A stretch of 64,000 bases of DNA from NCBI GenBank assembly GCA_040830545.1, contig JBFOMB010000086.1, positions 20,246 through 84,245 of the forward strand, given 5' to 3'. The position numbers and the translations under genes are program-made. Below, piece by piece: positions 47,755 to 58,095 of this stretch; within the stretch, counting starts at the first letter, position 1; each line of letters opens with the position of its first letter. The DNA is from HXMU1420-2 sp040830545 (GTDB taxonomy: Bacteria; Pseudomonadota; Alphaproteobacteria; Rhodobacterales; Rhodobacteraceae). The notes below the pieces were generated by a model. That model did not search any database and was not told where the DNA came from. It saw nothing but the letters and a program-made list of their open reading frames with translations.

Positions 47755-48779
47755 GCGCGCCGCTCCAGCTGCACCGGATGGCGGTCGCGCAGTTCTTCGG
47801 ACAGGAAGTACAACGGACGCGCCTTGGTCTCGACGTATAGGCGGCCGATGTATTCCCCGAGGATGCCGAGTGTCAGCAACTGGATGCCGGAAAACAGGCT
47901 GATTGCCAGGATGATCGAGGCCCAACCGGGTGCCGTGTTGTGGAAGATCAATGAGGTGAACACATAGATCGCCATCCACACCGACACGAACAGGCTGAAG
48001 AAGCTGAGCCGTGTGGCAAAGCGCAACGGCTTGGTCGAAAACCCGGTCACCGCATCCATCGCCAGGCGCAGCATCTTGCGCAGGGGATACTTGGTCTCGC
48101 CTGCCATGCGCGCGTCGCGGTCGTATTCCAGGCCCATCTGACGGAAGCCCGCCCAGGCGAACATGCCCCTGATGAAACGTGCCTTTTCCGGCATATCCAG
48201 AACCGCGTCCAGACAGCGGCGACTAACCAACCGGAAATCGCCTGTGTCTTTGGGAATTTCCACGTCCGACAGCGTGTTCAGCAGGCGGTAGAACCCCCAG
48301 GCCGACAGCTTCTTGAACATGGTCTCGCCTTCACGGGCACGACGACGGCCATAAACCACGTCGTAACCGCGATCCATCATCGCCATCATGTCCGACAGCA
48401 ATTCAGGCGGGTCCTGCAGGTCCGCGTCCAGCATGAAGATACGGTCGCCCTTGGCGGCCTCCAACCCAGCGGTCAGCGCGACCTGGTGTCCGCGATTGGC
48501 GGACAGGCGCAGCCCAATCAGTTGGGGATGCTCAGCCTTGGCGGCGCAAATCACGTCCCATGTTGCGTCAGTGGACCCGTCATCGACCAGAATGATCTCG
48601 GCCCGATCCTTCCACGGTGCAATCGCTGCGGACAACCGGTCCAGCAGTGCGGGGACGGATTCTTCTTCGTTCATGCACGGCACGACGACAGAGAGGTGGA
48701 CTCTGTTAAATTTCATGTTTCTGCCCGGGGCGTTTTTGCCCGTTTTTGTTGTTTGGGAGGCGTGAGATTTGTGTTCCAT
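47751..48779 (-). CDS. gtrB: GtrB-like undecaprenyl-phosphate glycosyltransferase
   Basis: A 342-residue GT2 enzyme with two C-terminal membrane helices. LSVVVPCMNEEESVPALLD starts the domain; VDDGSTDAT, DADLQDPPE (metal-binding Asp motif), RRAREGETMFKK and GEYIGRLYVETKARP follow. It loads a sugar on undecaprenyl phosphate. The ATG at 48779 follows AGGA and adds 21 polar residues; the ATG at 48716 gives the more usual N-terminus but has no SD. Confidence 0.9.
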   Translation of the reverse strand: MEHKSHASQTTKTGKNAPGRNMKFNRVHLSVVVPCMNEEESVPALLDRLSAAIAPWKDRAEIILVDDGSTDATWDVICAAKAEHPQLIGLRLSANRGHQVALTAGLEAAKGDRIFMLDADLQDPPELLSDMMAMMDRGYDVVYGRRRAREGETMFKKLSAWGFYRLLNTLSDVEIPKDTGDFRLVSRRCLDAVLDMPEKARFIRGMFAWAGFRQMGLEYDRDARMAGETKYPLRKMLRLAMDAVTGFSTKPLRFATRLSFFSLFVSVWMAIYVFTSLIFHNTAPGWASIILAISLFSGIQLLTLGILGEYIGRLYVETKARPLYFLSEELRDRHPVQLERRA

Positions 48780-48894
48780 GCCCCGATCCTGACGTCGTTG
48801 TGTCGGCAAAACATGGCGAGAGTTGGGCGAAACTGTAGAATTTCGCGGGGTGGGTGCGGGGTGACGTCGTTCTACGGTCGAAGCCTTGGGCCTC

Positions 48895-49644
48895 TTACAC
48901 GTACCAGATTGCCCGTCGCAGCAGGTTCAGGCCCAAAATTGCGAACATGCCCAGCACCACGTTTCGAAACGCCCTGACCGACAGTTTGTTGCGCAATGCT
49001 TCTCCGACAGCGAACCCGGCAAATGTCGGAACCAGCATCAGTGCGGACAGGCCGAACAACTGAGCGGTCATCTGCCCCGTCCACAAATAGGCCAGTGTCA
49101 GAGGCACCGAACCTGCAAAGATCAACAGCCCCGTGCCCCGGATAAACTCGGACTTATCGGCCCGCGCCATGGTCAGGTAGATTGCCAGCGGGGCGGCCCA
49201 ACCCGAGGTCAGGCCACCCAGAACACCAGCGATCAACCCGAACACACCCTGTGCGGCCGTGTCGTATTCCGGTGGCACGCGAGGCACCCAGCCTTTGAAG
49301 CTGAAGCCGACAAACAACAGGATCACGCAACCCAAAACAGCCAGCAACACCCTGTCATGTACGTCCTGTGTCACCAGCGCCGTTACACCGACCGTCACAA
49401 ATATGACTGCTGCAAACACGCGAAAACGCAACACGCTGGCCCAGACCTCGCCTTCGCGCAGCACCTGCCACAGGTTCGACATCAACATCGGCAGCAGCAT
49501 CAGCGCGATGGCCAGACGTGGGGCCACAAACAACGTCAGAATACCCAGCGATACCGTGGGCAGGCCTATTCCCGTCAGCCCCTTAATCGAGCCCGAGATC
49601 AGGAATGTCACGGTGCCCAACAGCAAAATGTCAAATATATCCAT
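48895..49644 (-). CDS. TauE/SafE (DUF81) permease
   Basis: A 249-residue membrane protein with about eight helices. FLISGSIKGLTGIGLPTVSL and GLIAGVLGGLTSGWAAPLAIYL are the two repeated TauE/SafE half motifs. The family exports sulfonates or organic anions. It ends the epimerase-SDR-permease gene string, 62 bp after the SDR gene. Confidence 0.85.
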   Translation of the reverse strand: MDIFDILLLGTVTFLISGSIKGLTGIGLPTVSLGILTLFVAPRLAIALMLLPMLMSNLWQVLREGEVWASVLRFRVFAAVIFVTVGVTALVTQDVHDRVLLAVLGCVILLFVGFSFKGWVPRVPPEYDTAAQGVFGLIAGVLGGLTSGWAAPLAIYLTMARADKSEFIRGTGLLIFAGSVPLTLAYLWTGQMTAQLFGLSALMLVPTFAGFAVGEALRNKLSVRAFRNVVLGMFAILGLNLLRRAIWYV

Positions 49645-49706
49645 GGACCTGCCCGGGCCTCCTTCTGGGCAGGATTAAGCAGTTTCTTCGCGAAGGGAAG
49701 CCCGCT

Positions 49707-50447
49707 TTAGTAGGTTGCGCGCCCGCCAGACAGGTCGAACACCCCAGCCGTCGTGAAACTGTTTTCGCGCGAACATAGCCATGCGATCATAGCGGCGGCC
49801 TCGTTCAACTCCAGGAACCGACCACGCGGGATTTTCGACAGCATGTAGTCGATATGCTCCTGCTTCATCTGGTCGAAAATCCGTGTGCGCGCGGCTGCTG
49901 GGGTCACGCAATTCACGGCGATGTCCATATCGGCCAGTTCTTTGCCCAGCGATTTGGTGAAGCCAATCACACCCGCCTTGGACGCCGAATAGGCCGATGC
50001 GTTCGGATTGCCGTCCTTCCCCGCGACCGAGGCGATGTTGACGATCCGCCCATACCCTTGGGCCTTCATTGTTGGCACAACCGCCTTGTTCACATGAAAG
50101 GTGCCCATCAGGTTGATGGTGACAATCTCGGCAAAATGATCGACCGGGTAATCCTCGACCGTCGCATTCGCCCCCGCGATGCCAGCGGAGTTCACGACCG
50201 CATCAATCCGGCCGGCGGCCTCTACCGTCTGTGCTGCTGCCGCCTGAACCGAGTCCCAATCGGCAACATTCACCTGCATGGCCAACGTGTCGCCGCCCAT
50301 CTCAGCCGCCGTCGCCTGAGCCAATTCGATGTCCATGTCCCACAGCGCCAACCGCGCGCCGCCCTTTTGCAGCTCTTCGGCCACCGCGCGCCCGATGCCT
50401 TGCGCGCCGCCGGTTACGACCGCGACCTGTCCTTCAAATCCGCTCAT
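49707..50447 (-). CDS. Classical SDR oxidoreductase
   Basis: A 246-residue enzyme with TGGAQGIGRA nucleotide loop, NSAGIAG, the Ser in NIASVAG and intact YSASK. Such enzymes oxidise sugars, polyols or hydroxyacyl compounds. The ATG at 50447 overlaps the epimerase stop as ATGA, so it should act on the epimerase product or substrate. Confidence 0.88.
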   Translation of the reverse strand: MSGFEGQVAVVTGGAQGIGRAVAEELQKGGARLALWDMDIELAQATAAEMGGDTLAMQVNVADWDSVQAAAAQTVEAAGRIDAVVNSAGIAGANATVEDYPVDHFAEIVTINLMGTFHVNKAVVPTMKAQGYGRIVNIASVAGKDGNPNASAYSASKAGVIGFTKSLGKELADMDIAVNCVTPAAARTRIFDQMKQEHIDYMLSKIPRGRFLELNEAAAMIAWLCSRENSFTTAGVFDLSGGRATY

Positions 50448-51292
50448 GCGTTTGCCAATCCGTTTTTGATGCACTCATAACCTTCGCGGTAATAAACCTC
50501 CTGGTTCTCTGCAAGGTCCCGCCAGATGCAGGTCGCCGCCGCCAGATCGGGCAAGGCACGCCCGAATGCCTCGATTGTCAGCCATCCGTCATAGCCGGAC
50601 GCCTTGATCGCGGCAAAGGTCTCGGCCCAGGGCACATGCCCACGTCCCGGCACACCCCGGTCGTTTTCCGAGATGTGGATGTGAACAACATCGTCCGCGT
50701 TGCGGGTGAAGGCGTCAACCGGGTGGCGTTCCTCGATATTGGCATGGAACGTATCGTACATCGTCTTGATCGCCGGATGATCGACCGAACGGGCATAGGC
50801 ACACAAATCATCCATCGTGTTCGCAAAATAGCTTTCGAACCGGTTCACCGCTTCCAACGCAAATGTCACGCCATTCGCCTGCGCGTAGTCCCCAGCCTGC
50901 CGGTGAACATCCCGGGCGCGGGCGCGTTCGTCGTCCGTGGTGGCCGCGCCGCTGAACTGTCCCAGCGTTTGATGCAAGGGCCCACCAACGCCTGCAGCCC
51001 CCAACGCCGCCGCGCAATCGGTCAGCCAATTCAGATGCGCCAGCCCCGCCGCACGGTGATCCGCATCGGGTGACAGCAGGTTGCGTTCGGCATCCGGAAT
51101 GATCGAAATCCCGGTCCGCTCCAACCCAATCTCGTCCAGCATCTTGCCAACGTTGGCAAAATCATCCGGCGTACCGCCAAACATCGGCACCTCGACCCCG
51201 TCATATCCGGTTGCCTTTATGTCCTCCAGAATCGGGCGATGGCTTTCGTTCACTTCGGTGGTCCAAAGCAACATGCAGAATCCGATTTTCAT
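50444..51292 (-). CDS. Ketose 3-epimerase / hydroxypyruvate isomerase-like TIM barrel
   Basis: A 282-residue sugar epimerase/isomerase. Metal ligands match D-tagatose/psicose 3-epimerases: E147 (ALEAVNRFE), D180 (MYDTFHANIEE), H206 (HIHISENDRG) and E241 (LTIEAF). GGGAGGAC precedes the ATG at 51292. It heads the minus-strand half of the divergent sugar locus. Confidence 0.85.
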   Translation of the reverse strand: MKIGFCMLLWTTEVNESHRPILEDIKATGYDGVEVPMFGGTPDDFANVGKMLDEIGLERTGISIIPDAERNLLSPDADHRAAGLAHLNWLTDCAAALGAAGVGGPLHQTLGQFSGAATTDDERARARDVHRQAGDYAQANGVTFALEAVNRFESYFANTMDDLCAYARSVDHPAIKTMYDTFHANIEERHPVDAFTRNADDVVHIHISENDRGVPGRGHVPWAETFAAIKASGYDGWLTIEAFGRALPDLAAATCIWRDLAENQEVYYREGYECIKNGLANA

Positions 51293-51442
51293 ACTTGTCC
51301 TCCCGGGCTGGTTGCGACGCAGCATAGAACCGCCTGAGCGGCAGGGGAAGAAATTTTTGAGGGGCGTACGTCAGAAATTGATTGGCAATTCCGCTCAGCG
51401 CTGGCAATCTGTTGTTAGAGACTGCGCGTTTGGGAGGATGGA

Positions 51443-52480
<1,038 letters not shown>

Positions 52481-52491
52481 GGGAGGCTGAG

Positions 52492-53628
52492 ATGAGCAAA
52501 CCCAAGCTGAGAATCGGGATGGTCGGGTACGGTTTCATGGGCCGCACCCACTCGAACGCGTTTCTGGAGGCACCGCGTTACTTCGATCTGCCTATGCAGC
52601 CGGAACTGACGGCCATTTGCGCACGGGACAAGGACCGGGCGGAGGCATTTGCGTCGAACTGGGGCTATGGCTCGGTCGAAACCGACTGGCGCGCGTTGGT
52701 GGAACGGGATGACATCGACCTGATCGACATCGCCGCGCCCAACAACATGCACCATGACATCGCGATTGCTGCCGCTGAGGCGGGCAAAATGGTCATGTGT
52801 GAGAAACCGCTGGGTCGTACCGCTGCGGAATCCAGTGCCATGGTGGCCGCGGTCGAAAAGGCCGGGGTCGCCAATATGGTCTGGTACAACTACCGCCGCA
52901 TCCCGGCGGTGACGCTGGCCAAACAGATGATCGACGAAGGCAAGCTGGGTCGCATCTATCACTACCGGGCGAACTTTCTGCAGGACTGGACCATCGCAAC
53001 CGACCTGCCCCAAGGGGGCGAGGGGCTGTGGCGGCTCGACAAATCCGTGGCGGGCTCGGGCGTGACGGGCGACTTGCTGGCGCATTGCATCGACACCGCC
53101 ATGTGGCTCAACGGCGGCATCGACACCGTGACAGCGATGACCGAAACCTTTGTGAAGGAACGCGAACATACGCTGACCGGACAGGTAGAGCCTGTGACCA
53201 TCGACGATGCCAGTGCCTTCATGGCGCGTTTCGGGAACGGTTCGCTGGGCCTGTTTGAGGCGACGCGTTACGCGCGCGGGCACAAGGCGCTCTATACGCT
53301 GGAGATCAACGGTGAAAACGGATCGCTGTTCTGGGACCTGCACGATCTGCATCGGCTCCAGATGTTCGATCACCGCGATGAAGGCACTGAACGCGGTTGG
53401 CGGTCGATCCACGTCACCGATGGCGAGCATCCGTACATGGGCAACTGGTGGGTGCCGGGGCTGAGCATTGGATACGCCGAGAGCTTCACACATCAAGCGG
53501 CGGATTTCATTCGCGGGCTGAACGGTGAGGCGGCTGCACCCACCTTTGCCGATGCGCACCGGACCGACCTGGTTACAGACGCCGTCCTAAAATCCGGCGA
53601 AACCGGTCAGTGGGAAACCGCATCCTGA
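52492..53628 (+). CDS. Gfo/Idh/MocA family oxidoreductase
   Basis: A 378-residue NAD(P)-dependent sugar or cyclitol dehydrogenase. [15 protein letters not shown] is the Rossmann loop, [10 protein letters not shown] holds the catalytic Lys, and [19 protein letters not shown] the conserved Asp/His helix. With the isomerase and epimerase genes it suggests oxidation and rearrangement of a sugar or inositol-like compound. GGGAGG precedes the start. Confidence 0.9.
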   Translation: MSKPKLRIGMVGYGFMGRTHSNAFLEAPRYFDLPMQPELTAICARDKDRAEAFASNWGYGSVETDWRALVERDDIDLIDIAAPNNMHHDIAIAAAEAGKMVMCEKPLGRTAAESSAMVAAVEKAGVANMVWYNYRRIPAVTLAKQMIDEGKLGRIYHYRANFLQDWTIATDLPQGGEGLWRLDKSVAGSGVTGDLLAHCIDTAMWLNGGIDTVTAMTETFVKEREHTLTGQVEPVTIDDASAFMARFGNGSLGLFEATRYARGHKALYTLEINGENGSLFWDLHDLHRLQMFDHRDEGTERGWRSIHVTDGEHPYMGNWWVPGLSIGYAESFTHQAADFIRGLNGEAAAPTFADAHRTDLVTDAVLKSGETGQWETAS

Positions 53629-53640
53629 TCCGGCAGCGGG

Positions 53641-53666
53641 GGTAAGGCGTTTCCAAACGCCTTACC
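53641..53666. repeat. Perfect palindrome 1
   Basis: GGTAAGGCGTTT and its exact reverse complement with a 2-nt centre, 12 bp after the Gfo/Idh stop. No T-run follows. Confidence 0.7.
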
Positions 53667-53686
53667 ACGCGATTTGGAAATCCCGT

Positions 53687-53712
53687 TCCAAGCGCGTTGC
53701 AACGCGCTTGGA
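53687..53712. repeat. Perfect palindrome 2
   Basis: TCCAAGCGCGTT and its exact reverse complement with a 2-nt centre, 20 bp beyond palindrome 1. Together they may act as a transcription end or mRNA-stabilising element. Confidence 0.7.
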
Positions 53713-53792
53713 CCAAGCCGTTTTGAAACTGCTTGATACGTGACCTTCGACTGCTACGTCTCGAACCATCAGGCGATGCCGGAGGGTTGGTC

Positions 53793-54338
53793 GTGTTGTC
53801 CGTCAAAGGTTTCATTGTCGCGCTGGCTCTGGCCAGCAGCGCGAAAGCCGAGGAATTGGTTTTGGACGCTTTTGATGCCAGTGCCAATGATCGTTGGGAA
53901 TACATAGCCGACGGTGTCATGGGCGGCGTCTCCCAGGGCGGCGCCGTCGTGGCCAATGTGAATGGCCGGGACGCGATTCATTTGACCGGGACGGTCAGTA
54001 CGGAAAACAATGGCGGCTTCATTCAGGTCCGTCGCCTGCTGCCCGACGGATTGCCTGCCGGGACAACCGGCCTGACCCTTTCGGTTCGGGGCAATGGCGA
54101 AAACTACTATGTCTTCTTGCGCACGAACGAGATGACGCGGCCGTGGTATTACTACAGCGCGTCGTTTCCCGCCGGTGCAGAGTGGTCTGACATCCGCCTG
54201 CCGTTGGACGAATTTAAGGTGTCACACGCTCATCTCGCAGCGCAGCCCGATCCGGCTGATATCATCAGTATCGGCATCGTCGCCTATGGTCGCGACCACA
54301 TGGCAGACGTCAGCGTGGCAAAGATCACGCTCGACTGA
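53793..54338 (+). CDS. CIA30-family exported protein
   Basis: A 181-residue protein with a signal peptide (about 1-18, SSAKAEE) and a CIA30-type beta-sandwich: WEYIADGVMGGVSQGGAVV, TLSVRGNGENYYVFLRT and YYYSASFPAGAEWSDIRLPL. CIA30 proteins help assemble complex I in eukaryotes; the role of bacterial secreted forms is unknown. The GTG at 53793 follows GGAGGG. Confidence 0.82.
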   Translation: MLSVKGFIVALALASSAKAEELVLDAFDASANDRWEYIADGVMGGVSQGGAVVANVNGRDAIHLTGTVSTENNGGFIQVRRLLPDGLPAGTTGLTLSVRGNGENYYVFLRTNEMTRPWYYYSASFPAGAEWSDIRLPLDEFKVSHAHLAAQPDPADIISIGIVAYGRDHMADVSVAKITLD

Positions 54339-54473
54339 CGCAAAACACCTTTGCGCGAGTCCCCGCCGGAAATTTCTGGACGGTCCAACTCTTTTCGTGC
54401 CTTTCCAATCCACACCGCGTATTGTCAGCTTTGGGCGCGCGATACGCCTGTCGTGACAGAAAGCACGTTTCGG

Positions 54474-56714
54474 ATGGCCGAGCATACGGAAACAGAAAGC
54501 CGCAAGCTGCTGGGGCGGCTACGCGATGCAATGGCCTCGGATCAGCCCGGGCAGGCGCGGTTGGACCGGATCACGGAACTGGTTGCGCATAGCATGGGCT
54601 CCGAAGTGTGCTCGATCTACCTGTTTCGCGATGCGGATACGCTGGAATTGTGCGCCACAATGGGCCTGCAACAAGAGGCCGTCCACCAGACCCGGATGAA
54701 GCTGGGCGAAGGGCTGGTAGGTCGCGTCGCGCGCAAGGGCAAAATCGTCAATACACCAGATGCGCCCAGCGAGCGTGGCTTCCGCTATATGCCGGAAACG
54801 GGGGAGGAACGGTACAGCTCATTCCTCGGGATACCAGTACAGCGCTTGGGTGAGGTTCTGGGTGTTCTTGTCGTGCAATCCCGCGATCCGCGGGTGTTTT
54901 CGACCGATGAGATTTACGCGTTGGAAGTTGTGGCCATGGTGCTGGCCGAAATGGCCGAACTGGGCGCGTTTGTGGGGGAAGGCGAGGCGCTGTCCGCGCT
55001 GCATCAGCAATCTGTCACGATCCAGGGCACCAGCGGGCAGGAGGGCGCAGCCGAAGGCCATGTCTGGTTGCACGAGCCGCGTGTTGTGGTCACGAACCCG
55101 ATTGCCGACGATCCCCATCGCGAGCTGGAACGTCTGGTGGAGGCGGTCGAACAACTGCGTGTCGGCGTCGACAAAATGCTGGAAACGAACCAGACCGGCG
55201 ACAAGGAACAGCTGGAGGTGCTGGAAGCCTACCGGATGTTTGCCAATTCCAAAGGCTGGATGCGGCGCATGCAGGAGGACATCGGTCGCGGGCTGAGCGC
55301 CGAGGCCGCCGTGGAAAAGGAACAAAGCCAGGCGCGCACCCGGATGAGCCAGGTGACAGACCCGTACTTGCGCGAACGGTTGGCCGATCTGGACGATCTG
55401 TCCAACCGGTTGTTGCGCATCCTGTCAGGGCAGGGGGCCGATACGGGCGCGGAAATGCCGGATGATCCGATCCTTGTGGCGCGCATGATTGGACCAGGTG
55501 AGTTGCTGGACTATGGCCGCTCGCTGAAAGGCATTGTGCTGGAAGAGGGCTCCGTCGGCGGGCACGCGGCCATTGTCGCCCGCGCACTGGCCATTCCGCT
55601 GGTGGTGCGGTCCGAACGGGTCACGGCAGAAGCGCTGAATGGCGATCACATCCTCGTCGATGGGGATGCCGGGATTGTTCATCTACGTCCCGAAGATACG
55701 GTTGCGACCTCCTTCCGGGACAAGATGGCGATGCAAGCACAGGCGCAGGAACGCTACGCTTCTCTGCGCGACAAACCCGCGACATCAACGGATGGCGACA
55801 CGGTCCGGCTGATGATGAATGCGGGGCTGATGGCAGACTTGCCCTCGCTTGTGGGCTCCGGGGCCGAAGGCGTGGGCCTGTTCCGCACTGAATTGCAATT
55901 CCTCGTCCGCAACCAGATGCCCAAACGCAACGAACTGGTTACAACATACGCCCGCGTGATGGACGCGGCGCAGGGCAAAAAGGTGGTGTTCCGAACGCTC
56001 GACATCGGGTCGGACAAGGTGCTGCCCTATATGAAAACCGTACAAGAGCCGAACCCGGCGCTGGGCTGGCGGGCGATCCGCATCGGTTTGGACAAACCCG
56101 GCGTTTTGCGGATGCAGCTTCAGGCCCTGCTGCGCGCGGGTAACGGTCGACCCATGTCGATCATGTTCCCCTTCATTGCGCAGTTCGACGAATATCGCGC
56201 GGCGCGGGCCGAAATGGACAAGGCCATCGCGCGGGAACAGCGGCTGGGGCATGTCCTGCCTGAGACTCTGGAAGTCGGGGCGATGCTGGAAACGCCTTCG
56301 CTGGCCTTTGCCCCGCAGAAGTTTTTTGACGAGGTGGATTTTGTCTCGATCGGCGGCAACGATCTGAAGCAGTATTTCTTTGCCGCCGACCGCGAAAACG
56401 AACTGGTGCGCCGCCGCTATGATACGCTCAACGTCAGTTTCCTCAGCCTGATCGAGCGCATCGTGGAACGCTGCGCAATCTCGGACACGCCGCTTAGTTT
56501 CTGTGGAGAGGATGCAGGCCGCCCGGTCGAGGCGCTTTGTCTGGCGGCGATGGGCCTGCGAACGCTGTCGATGCGACCGGCCTCCATCGGGCCGGTCAAA
56601 AGCCTGCTGATCCGGTGCGATCTGGGTGAGGTGCGCAAGATCGTGGCAGATGCCCGTCACCGGGGCGAACAAACCGTGCGTCCGGCGATCATGGACTACC
56701 TGCGCAACCTGTGA
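54474..56714 (+). CDS. ptsP: Phosphoenolpyruvate-protein phosphotransferase PtsP (nitrogen PTS enzyme I)
   Basis: A 746-residue enzyme. A GAF domain (about residues 15-165) senses small molecules, then the enzyme I domains follow with phospho-His364 in GSVGGHAAIVARALAIP and catalytic Cys677 in FCGEDAGRP. It passes phosphate from PEP to NPr in nitrogen/potassium signalling. The ATG at 54474 gives the usual start; a GTG at 54453 is possible and neither has a clear SD. Confidence 0.94.
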   Translation: MAEHTETESRKLLGRLRDAMASDQPGQARLDRITELVAHSMGSEVCSIYLFRDADTLELCATMGLQQEAVHQTRMKLGEGLVGRVARKGKIVNTPDAPSERGFRYMPETGEERYSSFLGIPVQRLGEVLGVLVVQSRDPRVFSTDEIYALEVVAMVLAEMAELGAFVGEGEALSALHQQSVTIQGTSGQEGAAEGHVWLHEPRVVVTNPIADDPHRELERLVEAVEQLRVGVDKMLETNQTGDKEQLEVLEAYRMFANSKGWMRRMQEDIGRGLSAEAAVEKEQSQARTRMSQVTDPYLRERLADLDDLSNRLLRILSGQGADTGAEMPDDPILVARMIGPGELLDYGRSLKGIVLEEGSVGGHAAIVARALAIPLVVRSERVTAEALNGDHILVDGDAGIVHLRPEDTVATSFRDKMAMQAQAQERYASLRDKPATSTDGDTVRLMMNAGLMADLPSLVGSGAEGVGLFRTELQFLVRNQMPKRNELVTTYARVMDAAQGKKVVFRTLDIGSDKVLPYMKTVQEPNPALGWRAIRIGLDKPGVLRMQLQALLRAGNGRPMSIMFPFIAQFDEYRAARAEMDKAIAREQRLGHVLPETLEVGAMLETPSLAFAPQKFFDEVDFVSIGGNDLKQYFFAADRENELVRRRYDTLNVSFLSLIERIVERCAISDTPLSFCGEDAGRPVEALCLAAMGLRTLSMRPASIGPVKSLLIRCDLGEVRKIVADARHRGEQTVRPAIMDYLRNL

Positions 56715-56736
56715 TCGCCGGAAATCGGAGTCAGGA

Positions 56737-57258
56737 TCAGGTCGTGTAGGTGCCGCGCGGCGGATACCCTTTAGCGATTGCGCCCACACGCGACAACAGC
56801 AGGTCCAGATCCGGGCGGGCAAACGGCATCGTGCCAATGTCCATCAGATACACGGTGCCATCGGGCAGCACCCAATAGAGGCCGGGTTCAGCAAAGACTT
56901 CCGGCTCTTTTTCGGCAATCGACTGAGTGAGGTACAGGTCCCATTCCCGGGCTTGCGCCTCGGTCAGACCATAGGCAAACCGCAGCTTTTCTAGACCCCA
57001 ATCCGACTGCGCCTGTGTTGCACGGTCCTCTGCGTCCATGGATATCGCGATGACGGACACGCCCGCCTCGGCAAAGGCATCCAGCCGGTCCTGCAACTGG
57101 TTCAGGTAGCCGTTGCAGATCGGGCAATGCAGACCACGATAGACAACGATCATGGTCATCGTGTCAGGCGCTTCGTCCGCCAGAGTCCAGGTGCCCCCAC
57201 CAACCAGTGGCAGGGACAGGGCGGGCGCTTTGCTTCCGGGCAAAAGGGTCTTGGTCAT
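56737..57258 (-). CDS. Peroxiredoxin-like thioredoxin-fold protein
   Basis: A 173-residue AhpC/TSA-type protein. The active site is C45-P-I-C48 in YRGLHCPICNGYL, a CxxC unlike the single peroxidatic Cys of standard peroxiredoxins. It likely reduces peroxides or disulfides in the cytoplasm. AAGGACG precedes the ATG at 57258. It converges on ptsP. Confidence 0.85.
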   Translation of the reverse strand: MTKTLLPGSKAPALSLPLVGGGTWTLADEAPDTMTMIVVYRGLHCPICNGYLNQLQDRLDAFAEAGVSVIAISMDAEDRATQAQSDWGLEKLRFAYGLTEAQAREWDLYLTQSIAEKEPEVFAEPGLYWVLPDGTVYLMDIGTMPFARPDLDLLLSRVGAIAKGYPPRGTYTT

Positions 57259-57350
57259 CGGATCGTCCTTGGGTTGTGAGATGTCTCGCGTCTTTGTGAG
57301 CGGGGCCGGGGCGAAGGTCCAGAAGGCACGGTTCACAAGGTTGCGACCGG

Positions 57351-57869
57351 TCAGGACGCGGCGTGGCCCAATGGCAATTGCGCCAACGTGGTCAGCATCC
57401 CATCCTCTAATCTTTCCGCCACCAACTGTTTAACTTGTCCGTAGAAAGGCAGGGGCGGAAGTTCGGAGAGGTCAAGCGCCGCGATGCGATCCGCGTCCCG
57501 ATTTGTCGCAACAGTCATGTGAGGCTGGTAGGATGGAACGACCGAGGCACCGGCCGCCTCGTTCAGCGCGATGTGCAATCTGGAAAGCTCGTCGCTGCCC
57601 GCATCACAATCGAGAAACAGCTTGTGCGTCCCTTCATGCGGATCGAACTCTGGCCGCGCTTTTGCAAAAGACACGGAGAACGCCGGGGTGCTTGCGGTTA
57701 CATCCCGCCACTTTGAAAGTGTCCGCTCTTCTACATCAGGTAGGGCGAAAACCAGCGTCACATGTGGCGCAACCATCCGCGCGCGGTCCGGCTCGTGCGC
57801 CGCACGAAAGGCATCAATTTGCGCAGCAACGTCGTGTGTGAATTCCGGATAGGCCAGCACGTAAATCAT
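57351..57869 (-). CDS. 2H phosphoesterase (2'-5' RNA ligase-like)
   Basis: A 172-residue protein with the two HxT motifs that define the 2H superfamily: H36-V-T38 in PHVTLVF and H117-M-T119 in PHMTVAT. Length and spacing fit bacterial LigT-like cyclic phosphodiesterases acting on RNA 2',3'-cyclic ends or related nucleotides. It lies upstream of the thioredoxin-fold gene on the same strand. Confidence 0.85.
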   Translation of the reverse strand: MIYVLAYPEFTHDVAAQIDAFRAAHEPDRARMVAPHVTLVFALPDVEERTLSKWRDVTASTPAFSVSFAKARPEFDPHEGTHKLFLDCDAGSDELSRLHIALNEAAGASVVPSYQPHMTVATNRDADRIAALDLSELPPLPFYGQVKQLVAERLEDGMLTTLAQLPLGHAAS

Positions 57870-58095
57870 GGGGCACCGTCCTGTTCGGATGGCGGATTGT
57901 CAACGCATGCAAACCGCGCACAGGTTTGACCCGGAAAGCACATGTTCTGAGAAACTGTCGGCGATCCGAAGAAACCATTGGGTGATTTCGCCGTTTCATG
58001 GCTTTCTGTCAAAAAAACAAGGCAGGTAAATAGCTTTGAGCAGCAGTGTGTTTGCCCGGGACCGGCGGAATGCCGGTGGCCCGAGGGTTATGTAT

